Positions 1 through 5,729 of a stretch of DNA of 9,186 nucleotides are shown here, piece after piece; the first letter of the stretch is position 1, and every line of letters starts with the position of its first letter. Location of the stretch: positions 1-9,186 of the forward strand of contig JADZDN010000279.1 in NCBI GenBank assembly GCA_020851015.1, given 5' to 3'. Origin of the DNA: Alphaproteobacteria bacterium. GTDB taxonomy: Bacteria; Pseudomonadota; Alphaproteobacteria; JAEULC01. The notes beneath the pieces were generated by a model. It saw nothing but the letters and a program-made list of their open reading frames with translations, did no database searches and was not told the origin of the DNA. The translations under genes were made by a program, and so were the position numbers.

Positions 1-2
1 AC

Positions 3-155
3 GGCATCGTCGGCATCAACACCGGCATCATCTCGACCGAGGTGGCCCCGTTCGGCGGCGTGAAGGAGTCCGGCCTCGGCCGCGAGGGCTCGAAGTACGG
101 CATCGATGACTTCGTGGAGATCAAGTACCTTTGCATTGGAGGAATTGACCGCTAG
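3..155 (+). CDS. gabD: Succinate-semialdehyde dehydrogenase, C-terminal end (partial)
   Basis: Only the last 50 residues are in the window; the gene starts upstream. The segment reads [11 protein letters not shown], then [21 protein letters not shown] and a tail close to [10 protein letters not shown]. This is the signature C-terminus of NAD(P)-dependent succinate-semialdehyde dehydrogenases of the aldehyde dehydrogenase superfamily, and it nearly matches my memory of E. coli GabD. The family oxidises succinate semialdehyde to succinate in the last step of the GABA shunt, in the cytoplasm. The catalytic Cys and Glu lie outside the window, so activity cannot be judged. The stop codon is 8 nt before the next gene on the same strand. 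A related aldehyde dehydrogenase with another substrate is possible but less likely given the conserved tail. Confidence 0.9.
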   Translation, partial: GIVGINTGIISTEVAPFGGVKESGLGREGSKYGIDDFVEIKYLCIGGIDR

Positions 156-163
156 TTGCCTGG

Positions 164-574
164 ATGCCTGTGCCGTTTGCTCTACTGATTGCAGGCGTCC
201 CGGTATCGGTGCAGACGCGGCGTAGAAGCGCACGCATGGCTCCGTGGAAAGCGACCATTCTGGAGGCTGCAAGGCGGCAATGGCCCGTTGGCGAAGAGCC
301 GATTGGAGTCGAATGCTCAATATCCATTGTACATTTTTACGCTGGTGCGGCGATGGACGTTGACAACTTTGCCAAGCCTCTGCTGGATGCGATCAAAGGG
401 CTGGTGCTTTTGGATGATCACCTAGTTAGTCAGTTAACGGTCCGACGCACTGATTTGGCAGCGTTGTTGCCGATGTCCGGGTATCCACGTGACGTGCAGC
501 CCTATATTCGAGCCGGAAGTGATTTCGTGTATCTTCGCGTAGATCGAGCGCCGAACCACGAGGTGCTGCCATGA
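164..574 (+). CDS. RusA-like Holliday-junction resolvase-fold nuclease
   Basis: This 136-residue protein has the RusA family layout. A short N-terminal strand carries a G-x-P-V-S-x-Q motif (residues 11-17), then an arginine-rich stretch and a W-K helix start (28-29). The core is D65-V-D67-N68, K71, D75 and the pair D84-D85. In E. coli RusA the catalytic residues are D70, D72, K76 and D91; here D65, D67, K71 and D84 or D85 have nearly the same spacing, so the nuclease should be active. RusA enzymes cut Holliday junctions or branched DNA as dimers. The first ATG is preferred over the in-frame ATG at 236 because it keeps the G-x-P-V-S-x-Q strand. No good ribosome site lies close by (a GGAGGA at 138-143 is about 20 nt away), so translation may be coupled to gabD. 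It overlaps the next gene by ATGA. Base composition is lower in GC than its flanks. RusA genes are usually prophage genes, but no other phage gene is visible here. Confidence 0.85.
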   Translation: MPVPFALLIAGVPVSVQTRRRSARMAPWKATILEAARRQWPVGEEPIGVECSISIVHFYAGAAMDVDNFAKPLLDAIKGLVLLDDHLVSQLTVRRTDLAALLPMSGYPRDVQPYIRAGSDFVYLRVDRAPNHEVLP

Positions 575-1290
575 CAGCCAGCGCCATTCAGCAAGGCAAC
601 TTCCTTGACGAGGTTGCGAGCCAGTACCGAAAGGAAGGGTTTCAGACAAGAGTCCCTAATGGAGGCGATGCGTTTGATACACTGCTCTACAGACTAGGCG
701 TCCGCCTAATTGCCTATAATGATCGCGAGCAGATTGCGGTCCTATTTGGCAGACCCGTCTCTATTTCGACAGCGCGGAACAACTTGAACCAACTTCATCG
801 ATTGCTTGACGGTCGGCCAGGCTGGCGGCTCGATCTAAAGCTTGAGAGTGGCGCGGAAGATACTAGTCCATCTGGGCAGCCCTGGAGTCTCGAGACAATT
901 AGAACTAAGGCGGGTTTCGCGGACTTGCTTTCAAGTCGCGGGCGTTGGGATGAGGCGTCGATACTCGTGTGGGCTATATTCGAGGCAGTTGTACGAATTG
1001 CGGCACGCAAACTTCAGGTGCACTTTCCGGCCCATGTTGGAGGAGACGCCCTTTTAAAACAGGCTGCATATCTTGGCCTGATAGACGAGGGGGAGCTAGC
1101 ACAAGGCCGCGAGCTATTGATTTTTCGCAATCGTGCTACCCATGGTCTTGTTGCTAAGGCATCCGCTAGACGCGCCCGCGAACGAGAGGCTGCTGCAATT
1201 CGTACTGTGCGATCAATTGTTGACAGGCTCTCCCTGGAATTTCTTGGTAGCGGCATCAACGGTAGTCGCCGCCGTCGTCTCGTATCGTAA
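571..1290 (+). CDS. HEPN-domain protein with degenerate REase-like N-terminus
   Basis: This 239-residue protein has no name I can assign. Residues 10-92 resemble the small restriction-endonuclease-like (AHJR-type) fold seen in bacterial proteins of this architecture: a helix ending in KEGF, an Asp near 36, then strand-loop-strand up to PGWRLDL. The strand that normally holds E-x-K reads I-A-V-L-F-G-R (55-61), so the DNase site appears lost. Residues 105-225 form a helical domain with A-x-x-L-L repeats, W134 and E138, ending in R186-N187-R188-A189-T190-H191. That is an exact R-x4-H motif of the HEPN superfamily, with Asn after the Arg as in ribonucleolytic members. The tail (232-239) is arginine-rich. 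Its start overlaps the RusA-like stop by 4 nt, implying coupled synthesis and joint function. Counted lines are about 50-53% GC. The HEPN call is fairly firm. The N-terminal assignment and any defence or toxin role are inference. Confidence 0.72.
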   Translation: MTASAIQQGNFLDEVASQYRKEGFQTRVPNGGDAFDTLLYRLGVRLIAYNDREQIAVLFGRPVSISTARNNLNQLHRLLDGRPGWRLDLKLESGAEDTSPSGQPWSLETIRTKAGFADLLSSRGRWDEASILVWAIFEAVVRIAARKLQVHFPAHVGGDALLKQAAYLGLIDEGELAQGRELLIFRNRATHGLVAKASARRAREREAAAIRTVRSIVDRLSLEFLGSGINGSRRRRLVS

Positions 1291-1298
1291 GATCGCCT

Positions 1299-2675
1299 AT
1301 GCTGCCGCACGACTACGACCTTTTCGTCATCGGCGCCGGGTCCGGCGGCGTTCGCGCCAGCCGCATCGCCGCCGGGCATGGCGCCAGGGTCGCGATCGCC
1401 GAATCCTGGCGGGTCGGGGGCACCTGCGTGCTGCGCGGCTGCGTGCCCAAGAAGCTGCTGGTCTACGGCTCGCACGTCGCGCACGACATCGAGGACGCGG
1501 CGGGCTTCGGCTGGACGATCGGGCGCGCGGTCCATGACTGGCCCAAGCTGATCGCCAACAAGGACAAGGAGCTGGACCGCCTGCACGGGGTCTATCTCAA
1601 GCTGCTGTCCAACGCCGGCGTCGAGCTGATCGCGGGCGAGGCCCGCGTAGTCGCGCCCGACGCGGTCGAGATCAACAAGAAGCGCATCACCGCCAAGACG
1701 ATCCTCGTCGCCACCGGCGGCTGGCCGGTCATTCCCGATATCCCCGGGCGCCAGCTCGCGATCACCTCGAACGAGGCGCTCGATCTCAAGCACCGGCCCG
1801 AGCGCATCGTCATCGTCGGCGGCGGCTATATCGCGGTCGAGTTCGCCGGCATCTTCGCGGCGCTGGGCTCCAAGGTCACGCAGCTCTATCGCGGCGAGAT
1901 GATCCTGCGCGGCTTCGACACGGACGTGCGGGCCTTCCTTGCCGACGAACTGCGCAAGAAGAACATCGACCTGCGCCTGCGCACCGACGTAACGCGGATC
2001 GACAGCGCGATGCGTGGCCTTGCGGTGACCTTGACCAACGGCCAGGTGGTCGACGCCGACGCGGTGATGATGGCGACCGGCCGTGCGCCCAACACGAAGA
2101 AGCTGGGTCTCGCCGAGGTCGGCGTGGCCCTGAAGCCGAACGGCGCGGTGGTCGTCGACGAATGGTCGCGCAGCTCGGTGCCGTCGATCTACGCGGTGGG
2201 CGACGTAACCGACCGCATCAACCTGACGCCGGTGGCGATCGCCGAGGGCCATGCCTTCGCCGACACGGTGTTCGGCGGCAAGCCGCGCAAGATGGACCAC
2301 GCGAACGTGCCCTCGGCCGTGTTCAGCCAACCGTCCGTGTCGGTGGTGGGCTTGAGCGAGGACGCGGCGCGCGCCAAGGGCCTCGTGGTGGACATCTACC
2401 GCACCAGCTTCCGGCCGATGAAGCACACGCTCTCGGGCCGCGACGAGCGCATGCTGATGAAGCTGGTGGTCGAGCGCGCGACCGACCGGGTGATCGGCGC
2501 CCACATGGTCGGCGCCGACGCGCCGGAGATCATCCAGGGCCTGGCCGTGGCGATGAAGGCCGGCGCCACCAAGGCCGATTTCGACGCCACGATCGGCATC
2601 CATCCCACCGCCGCCGAGGAATTCGTCACGATGCGGACGAAGGCGGCCGAGCCGGCGGCCAAGGCGGCGGAGTAG
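1299..2675 (+). CDS. gor: Glutathione-disulfide reductase (NADPH)
   Basis: At 458 residues it has the usual length for glutathione reductase, a cytoplasmic FAD homodimer that reduces GSSG with NADPH. The FAD dinucleotide fold is G12-x-G14-x-x-G17. The redox-active disulfide is C43 and C48 in GGTCVLRGCVPKK. The NADPH fold is G174-G-G-Y-I-A179, followed by R198 and R204, the two arginines that mark NADPH preference at matching places in E. coli Gor. A-T-G-R lies at 259-262, G-D at 301-302, and the catalytic base H435 with E440 in H-P-T-A-A-E-E. All key residues are present. It starts 8 nt after the HEPN gene, with no clear Shine-Dalgarno sequence before the ATG, so expression may depend on translation from upstream. 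GC-rich codon use contrasts with the module before it. A related pyridine nucleotide-disulfide oxidoreductase is unlikely, given the arginine pair and C-terminal motif. Confidence 0.96.
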   Translation: MLPHDYDLFVIGAGSGGVRASRIAAGHGARVAIAESWRVGGTCVLRGCVPKKLLVYGSHVAHDIEDAAGFGWTIGRAVHDWPKLIANKDKELDRLHGVYLKLLSNAGVELIAGEARVVAPDAVEINKKRITAKTILVATGGWPVIPDIPGRQLAITSNEALDLKHRPERIVIVGGGYIAVEFAGIFAALGSKVTQLYRGEMILRGFDTDVRAFLADELRKKNIDLRLRTDVTRIDSAMRGLAVTLTNGQVVDADAVMMATGRAPNTKKLGLAEVGVALKPNGAVVVDEWSRSSVPSIYAVGDVTDRINLTPVAIAEGHAFADTVFGGKPRKMDHANVPSAVFSQPSVSVVGLSEDAARAKGLVVDIYRTSFRPMKHTLSGRDERMLMKLVVERATDRVIGAHMVGADAPEIIQGLAVAMKAGATKADFDATIGIHPTAAEEFVTMRTKAAEPAAKAAE

Positions 2676-2681
2676 ACGCAG

Positions 2682-2702
2682 GCCGTCGCCCCGGCGCGCG
2701 GC
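2682..2702. terminator. GC-rich hairpin between convergent genes
   Basis: The 27-bp gap between gor and the opposing SHOCT-protein gene holds an imperfect inverted repeat. The outer arms are GCCG and CGGC and the inner arms CGC and GCG around a 4-nt loop, with one bulged base. It could terminate transcripts from both sides. There is no T-run on either strand, so intrinsic termination would be weak. The call rests only on position and pairing. Confidence 0.3.
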
Positions 2703-3917
2703 TTACAGGCGATCGAGTATCTCCTTCTGCTTCGCCTCGTATTGCTCGGGGGTGATCAGCCCGCGGTCGCGCAGGTCCTTCAATGCCTGCAGCCGCGCCG
2801 CGATGTCGCCGCCGGAGGCGGGTGCGGGCGCCGGCGCGGCCTTGGCGGGGGCAGGGGGCTTTGCCGGCGCGGCGTCCGCCTTGGGCGCCGCTTCCTTCGC
2901 TGGCGCGGGTTTGGCGACGGCGGGTGTCTTCGGGGCGATCTTCGCCGGGCGTTCGGGGAAACTCGGCAGCGCCTGCGCATCGGTGGGGACCGGGGCGGTC
3001 GCCAGGTGCGTCATCGGGTCCTGCATGCCGGGCAGCGCGATGTAGCTGCGCACGACATAGTCGACCGGCCCGCCCGGCGGCGGGCTGCTTGGAAGTCCCC
3101 GCATCCGCGTGCGGATCACGATCGGCAGGGCGGTTTCCTGGTCGAGCAGGAATTCGCTCTCCAGGCCGAGCGCGACCGCCTGACCCGCGATGTTGAGCTG
3201 GACCTCGTCGCGCAGGGCGGCGACCAGCGCGGGGCGGCCCTCGTGCGCGCGGCCGCCGACCACGGTGGCCGGGGCGATCATGCGCATCAGCGCCGCGGAT
3301 GGGATCATGCGCTGCAGATCGCGCTGCAGGGCAGGGGTCAGGTCCACGACCGGCGTCGCCATGGCGGTCGGGCCGCGCGGCGGCAGGAACAGCCCGTCGA
3401 GGAAGGCCGCGATCGCCTGCTGCACGACGCGGGACGGGGCGACGCGGTAGCCCGATGCAGGCAACTGGGCGAACCCCGTCGTGTCGAGCGACAGGGTGCG
3501 GAATTTCTGCGGGCCTGGCTGGATCTCGCCGTCGACGACCACCAGCGGCTGGCCGCCGCCGAAATCGCGCCCGTCCAGGTGCAGCCGGTCGACCCAGAGG
3601 CGGAAGATCGTCACGTTCGTCCGGGGCGCGGCCGTGCCGTGCCCGAACAGGATCGCGCGTTGTGGCGAACCGGCCGGGACACGGCCCAGGTTGATGGCCT
3701 CGGTGACGAAAGCGAATTCCGGCACGAATTGCGGGCGCAGGCTAACCGGCCCGTCGAGCGGCGCTGCCGATCCGATCGGCGGCGATGCTGGCGGCGCGAT
3801 TTCCTGTGCGCCCGCGCCGGCGGCGATCGAGAGCCATGCCGCGACGACCGTCGCCAGCATCCTCGCCGACCGCCTGGCCTGCGTTGGGTATTTTGCCTGC
3901 GCGCTCACGTTCTCCAT
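2703..3917 (-). CDS. Exported protein of unknown function with C-terminal SHOCT domain
   Basis: This 404-residue protein has a signal peptide: arginines at 15, 16 and 19, a hydrophobic core from 20 to about 36, and a likely cleavage after A37 (A-G-A then Q-E). The mature region up to about 320 is a globular domain I do not recognise. A low-complexity Ala/Pro/Lys linker follows (about 321-368), then a 34-residue C-terminal helix pair, L-K-D-L-R-D-R-G-L-I-T-P-E-Q-Y-E (about 378-394), which is a typical SHOCT domain. SHOCT domains are short C-terminal modules thought to mediate oligomerisation or protein contacts. The linker suggests SHOCT is tethered away from the body, in the periplasm or at the envelope. 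The gene starts 4 nt after the lipoprotein stop, so the two are probably cotranscribed and may act together. The ATG at 3917 is used because its n-region suits a signal peptide; M20 is too close to the hydrophobic core. Function is unknown. Confidence 0.75.
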   Translation of the reverse strand: MENVSAQAKYPTQARRSARMLATVVAAWLSIAAGAGAQEIAPPASPPIGSAAPLDGPVSLRPQFVPEFAFVTEAINLGRVPAGSPQRAILFGHGTAAPRTNVTIFRLWVDRLHLDGRDFGGGQPLVVVDGEIQPGPQKFRTLSLDTTGFAQLPASGYRVAPSRVVQQAIAAFLDGLFLPPRGPTAMATPVVDLTPALQRDLQRMIPSAALMRMIAPATVVGGRAHEGRPALVAALRDEVQLNIAGQAVALGLESEFLLDQETALPIVIRTRMRGLPSSPPPGGPVDYVVRSYIALPGMQDPMTHLATAPVPTDAQALPSFPERPAKIAPKTPAVAKPAPAKEAAPKADAAPAKPPAPAKAAPAPAPASGGDIAARLQALKDLRDRGLITPEQYEAKQKEILDRL

Positions 3918-3921
3918 CCGC

Positions 3922-5019
3922 TCAGTTCTTATGGTCGTGCCAGTGCGGCTGGCCCTCGCCGCCCTTCTGGGGCAGGTCCGGCTGGCGCGACGTGTCCTTG
4001 GGCGGCGGATGGCGGGGGGCCGGGCGCGTGCGGAAGCCGCCCATGATGCCGGGTAAGCTCTGCATCAGGAGCTCTTGCGCCGCCGGCGAGCCCATGCCCG
4101 ACGGCGCCGCGGCCTGGCGTTCGCGATCCTTGCGGCAGTCCTTTAGCAGGGTGCGCCGCGCCTCCAGGGCCGCCAGCCGGTCCCGCGCGCGGTTGCGCGC
4201 GAAGGCGTCGCTGGCGACCTGCGCGGCATTGCAGGGATTCTGCTCGTAGGCTGTTTCCGCCTGTTCGCACAGCGGCGCCATCTGGTCGACCGCTGTCTTG
4301 ACCGAACGACGCTCCGTCTCGATCGTCTTCTTCCTCGCGTCGACGGCCTCGTTCAATGCTTTGGTCGCTTTCTCCCAATCGGCTTCCGCCTGGGCGAACT
4401 CCACCAGCGCCAAGCCGGCCTCGATGCGATTGGTCGACCACCGCACCCGGTTCGTGATCTCGTGGGCGCGCTCGCCGACGGCAACCATTGCCTTCCATTC
4501 CGCGGGCGCCAATTCTTGCGGGCTGGCGGTCGCCAGGTTGTCCAATTGCTGCAATCGGCCTTGCATCTGCCGGAAACTCGCGCGGTTGCAGCCGAACTGG
4601 GCGTCGAATTCGCTCAGCCCCTTGGACTTGCCCTTGCACTGTTCGATGCGGCTGTTCAGGTCGTCGATCGTCCGTTTGGTCTGGTCGATCTCCTGGCCGA
4701 CGGCCTGCTCGGCGTTCTGAAGAAATCCGGCGTCGCCGGCGATGTACCGTCCGTCCGGGCTGCATTGCGCCGATTGCTGCGGAGCCGCCGTGGAGCCGAT
4801 GGTCACGGGACCGGCCTGTCCGCCGACGCTTGCCTCGTCGAACGAAACGACGCTCTGGTTGGCGCTGGCAAGCATCGTCAGCTTGCTCGGCGGCAGGGAC
4901 GATCCGCGCTCCGGCGTCTCGTCGATGCAGCCGCCGAGCAGCAATGCCGCCGCCAGGCCCAGCCACGTCCGTCTCGGCAGGATGTCGCGCTGCATGCGAT
5001 CGGATGGCCAGGTCATCAT
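3922..5019 (-). CDS. Putative six-cysteine helical lipoprotein
   Basis: From the ATG at 5019 the protein has 365 residues. It opens with a lipoprotein signal: arginines before a hydrophobic stretch ending L-L-L-G-G-C, with the lipidated cysteine at 31. A larger reading from an upstream TTG (5067) is open but puts 16 odd residues before the signal. The 5019 start has a GGATGG about 9 nt upstream; the ATG at 4995 is also possible. After a linker, residues about 100-305 are highly charged and helix-prone, with many E/K/R/Q heptad-like runs, suggesting coiled coil. Six cysteines follow the lipidated one (86, 128, 144, 251, 263, 295), enough for three disulfides in the periplasm. The C-terminus is rich in Pro and His and ends near H-W-H-D-H-K-N. 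I do not recognise a family. It is cotranscribed with the SHOCT protein 4 nt downstream, and an FNR/FixK-like dyad lies just upstream. Confidence 0.7.
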   Translation of the reverse strand: MMTWPSDRMQRDILPRRTWLGLAAALLLGGCIDETPERGSSLPPSKLTMLASANQSVVSFDEASVGGQAGPVTIGSTAAPQQSAQCSPDGRYIAGDAGFLQNAEQAVGQEIDQTKRTIDDLNSRIEQCKGKSKGLSEFDAQFGCNRASFRQMQGRLQQLDNLATASPQELAPAEWKAMVAVGERAHEITNRVRWSTNRIEAGLALVEFAQAEADWEKATKALNEAVDARKKTIETERRSVKTAVDQMAPLCEQAETAYEQNPCNAAQVASDAFARNRARDRLAALEARRTLLKDCRKDRERQAAAPSGMGSPAAQELLMQSLPGIMGGFRTRPAPRHPPPKDTSRQPDLPQKGGEGQPHWHDHKN

Positions 5020-5173
5020 AGGTTGACCATCCGGCACACCCGATCCGACGGCATTGACGTGAATCAATTCCGCCGCGCGGCAGCATCGTCTTTCGTCGGC
5101 CTGCGAAACCTCGATGTGAACGAGTCGCGCGAAGCGCCGTTGCCGGTGCGCGTCGAGGCTGCAGGGCGGGGCG
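5020..5173 (-). promoter_or_regulatory. Upstream region of the lipoprotein-SHOCT gene pair
   Basis: This 154-bp stretch lies between the cupin stop and the lipoprotein start and contains no convincing gene. It is long compared with the 4-49 nt spacings or overlaps elsewhere on this strand, so the lipoprotein pair probably has its own promoter. It holds the TTGA-N6-TCAA dyad at 5054-5067. On the - strand a TATGAT hexamer at 5015-5020 overlaps the proposed start and would act as a -10 only if translation begins at 4995. I see no clear -35 element. Confidence 0.35.
5054..5067. promoter_or_regulatory. FNR/FixK-type dyad TTGATTCACGTCAA
   Basis: On the - strand the site reads TTGAT-TCAC-GTCAA, matching the FNR/FixK consensus TTGAT-N4-ATCAA at nine of ten fixed positions. 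Its centre (5060.5) is 41.5 bp from the A of the ATG at 5019. CRP/FNR-family activators typically bind about 41.5 bp before a transcription start, so this placement would fit only a leaderless transcript. It could suggest oxygen- or nitrosative-stress-linked control of the lipoprotein pair. A single short match can arise by chance. Confidence 0.35.
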
Positions 5174-5692
5174 CTACTTCAGCCGTACCATGTCGCCGTT
5201 CTCGTCGACGTGGAGCCCAAGCGCCCGGCCCTTCTCGTTGATCTGCTGCGACCATTTCGCGCGGCCGGGATCGGTGCCGCCGAGGATGGTCAGGATGTAG
5301 GCGGGCTCTGCGCCGACGTTGCGAACCCCTCGCATGACGCCCGGCGGCACCGAGAACACGTCGAACGGCTCGAGGATGATCGCCTCCTCGCCATTGTCGC
5401 CCAGCGTGATCGCCCATTTGCCGGTCAGCGCCACGAAGCACTCGATGGTCTGGTGGTCGTGCTGCGACGAACCCTTGCCCGGATCGGATTTCATCAGGGT
5501 GAGGTTGAAGTCGCGGTTGTCCTCGATCGCCGGCTTGAGCTTCGCGTCCTCGGTCACGCCGCGGCCGATGATGTTGTAGATCTCGCGGTTGTACTCGGGA
5601 ATGCGGGTGTCGATGAACGCCTCCGAGCTGGACTGCAGGTCCTTGAATCGCGCCACCCGGGCGCGCAACGCTTCGAGACTCGTGTCGGTCAT
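5174..5692 (-). CDS. Cupin-domain protein, last gene of the TRAP operon
   Basis: This 172-residue protein is a single-domain cupin, a small beta-barrel fold. Motif 1 is present: G74 then H78-x-H80, E84 and G91, giving three of the usual metal ligands. Motif 2 reads V-P-P-G-V-M-R-G-V-R-N (115-125), where the fourth ligand, usually His after P-x-G-x-x, is R121. It may bind metal with three ligands or may have lost metal catalysis. Cupins next to organic-acid or sugar-acid transporters are often isomerases, lyases, dioxygenases or sensors; which applies here cannot be told. The N-terminal 40 residues are helical and charged. It sits 37 nt after dctM and has the strongest ribosome site in the window (a run of GGAGGGAGGAG about 4 nt before ATG), so it is likely well translated with the transporter. 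Confidence 0.85.
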   Translation of the reverse strand: MTDTSLEALRARVARFKDLQSSSEAFIDTRIPEYNREIYNIIGRGVTEDAKLKPAIEDNRDFNLTLMKSDPGKGSSQHDHQTIECFVALTGKWAITLGDNGEEAIILEPFDVFSVPPGVMRGVRNVGAEPAYILTILGGTDPGRAKWSQQINEKGRALGLHVDENGDMVRLK

Positions 5693-5695
5693 GCT

Positions 5696-5706
5696 CTCCT
5701 CCCTCC
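5696..5706 (-). promoter_or_regulatory. Strong ribosome binding site of the cupin gene
   Basis: On the - strand the 11 bases read GGAGGGAGGAG, ending 3 nt before the ATG at 5692. It contains two overlapping Shine-Dalgarno cores and fixes the cupin start. Its neighbours have much weaker sites. Confidence 0.7.
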
Positions 5707-5729
5707 GTGGGTGCTGATGTCGTCTTTCG

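Noticed and set aside
11..20. CGGCATCAAC repeated at 1251-1260 as insertion target duplication
   Set aside because: Ten bases of a GC-rich codon string can recur by chance, and the sequence beyond the word does not match. It is kept only as a weak hint in one finding.
1014..2603. A 529-codon open frame antisense to the HEPN gene end and gor
   Set aside because: Its protein is dominated by Asp, His, Arg and Val runs typical of the reverse frame of GC-rich genes, and gor on the + strand has every catalytic motif.
2682..2702. Strong intrinsic terminator
   Set aside because: The hairpin is imperfect and no T-run follows on either strand, so it is listed only with low confidence.
2742..4046. A 434-codon + strand open frame across the SHOCT-protein gene
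   Set aside because: It is an Arg/Gly/Asp-rich shadow with no recognisable domain. The - strand gene has a signal peptide and a SHOCT domain.
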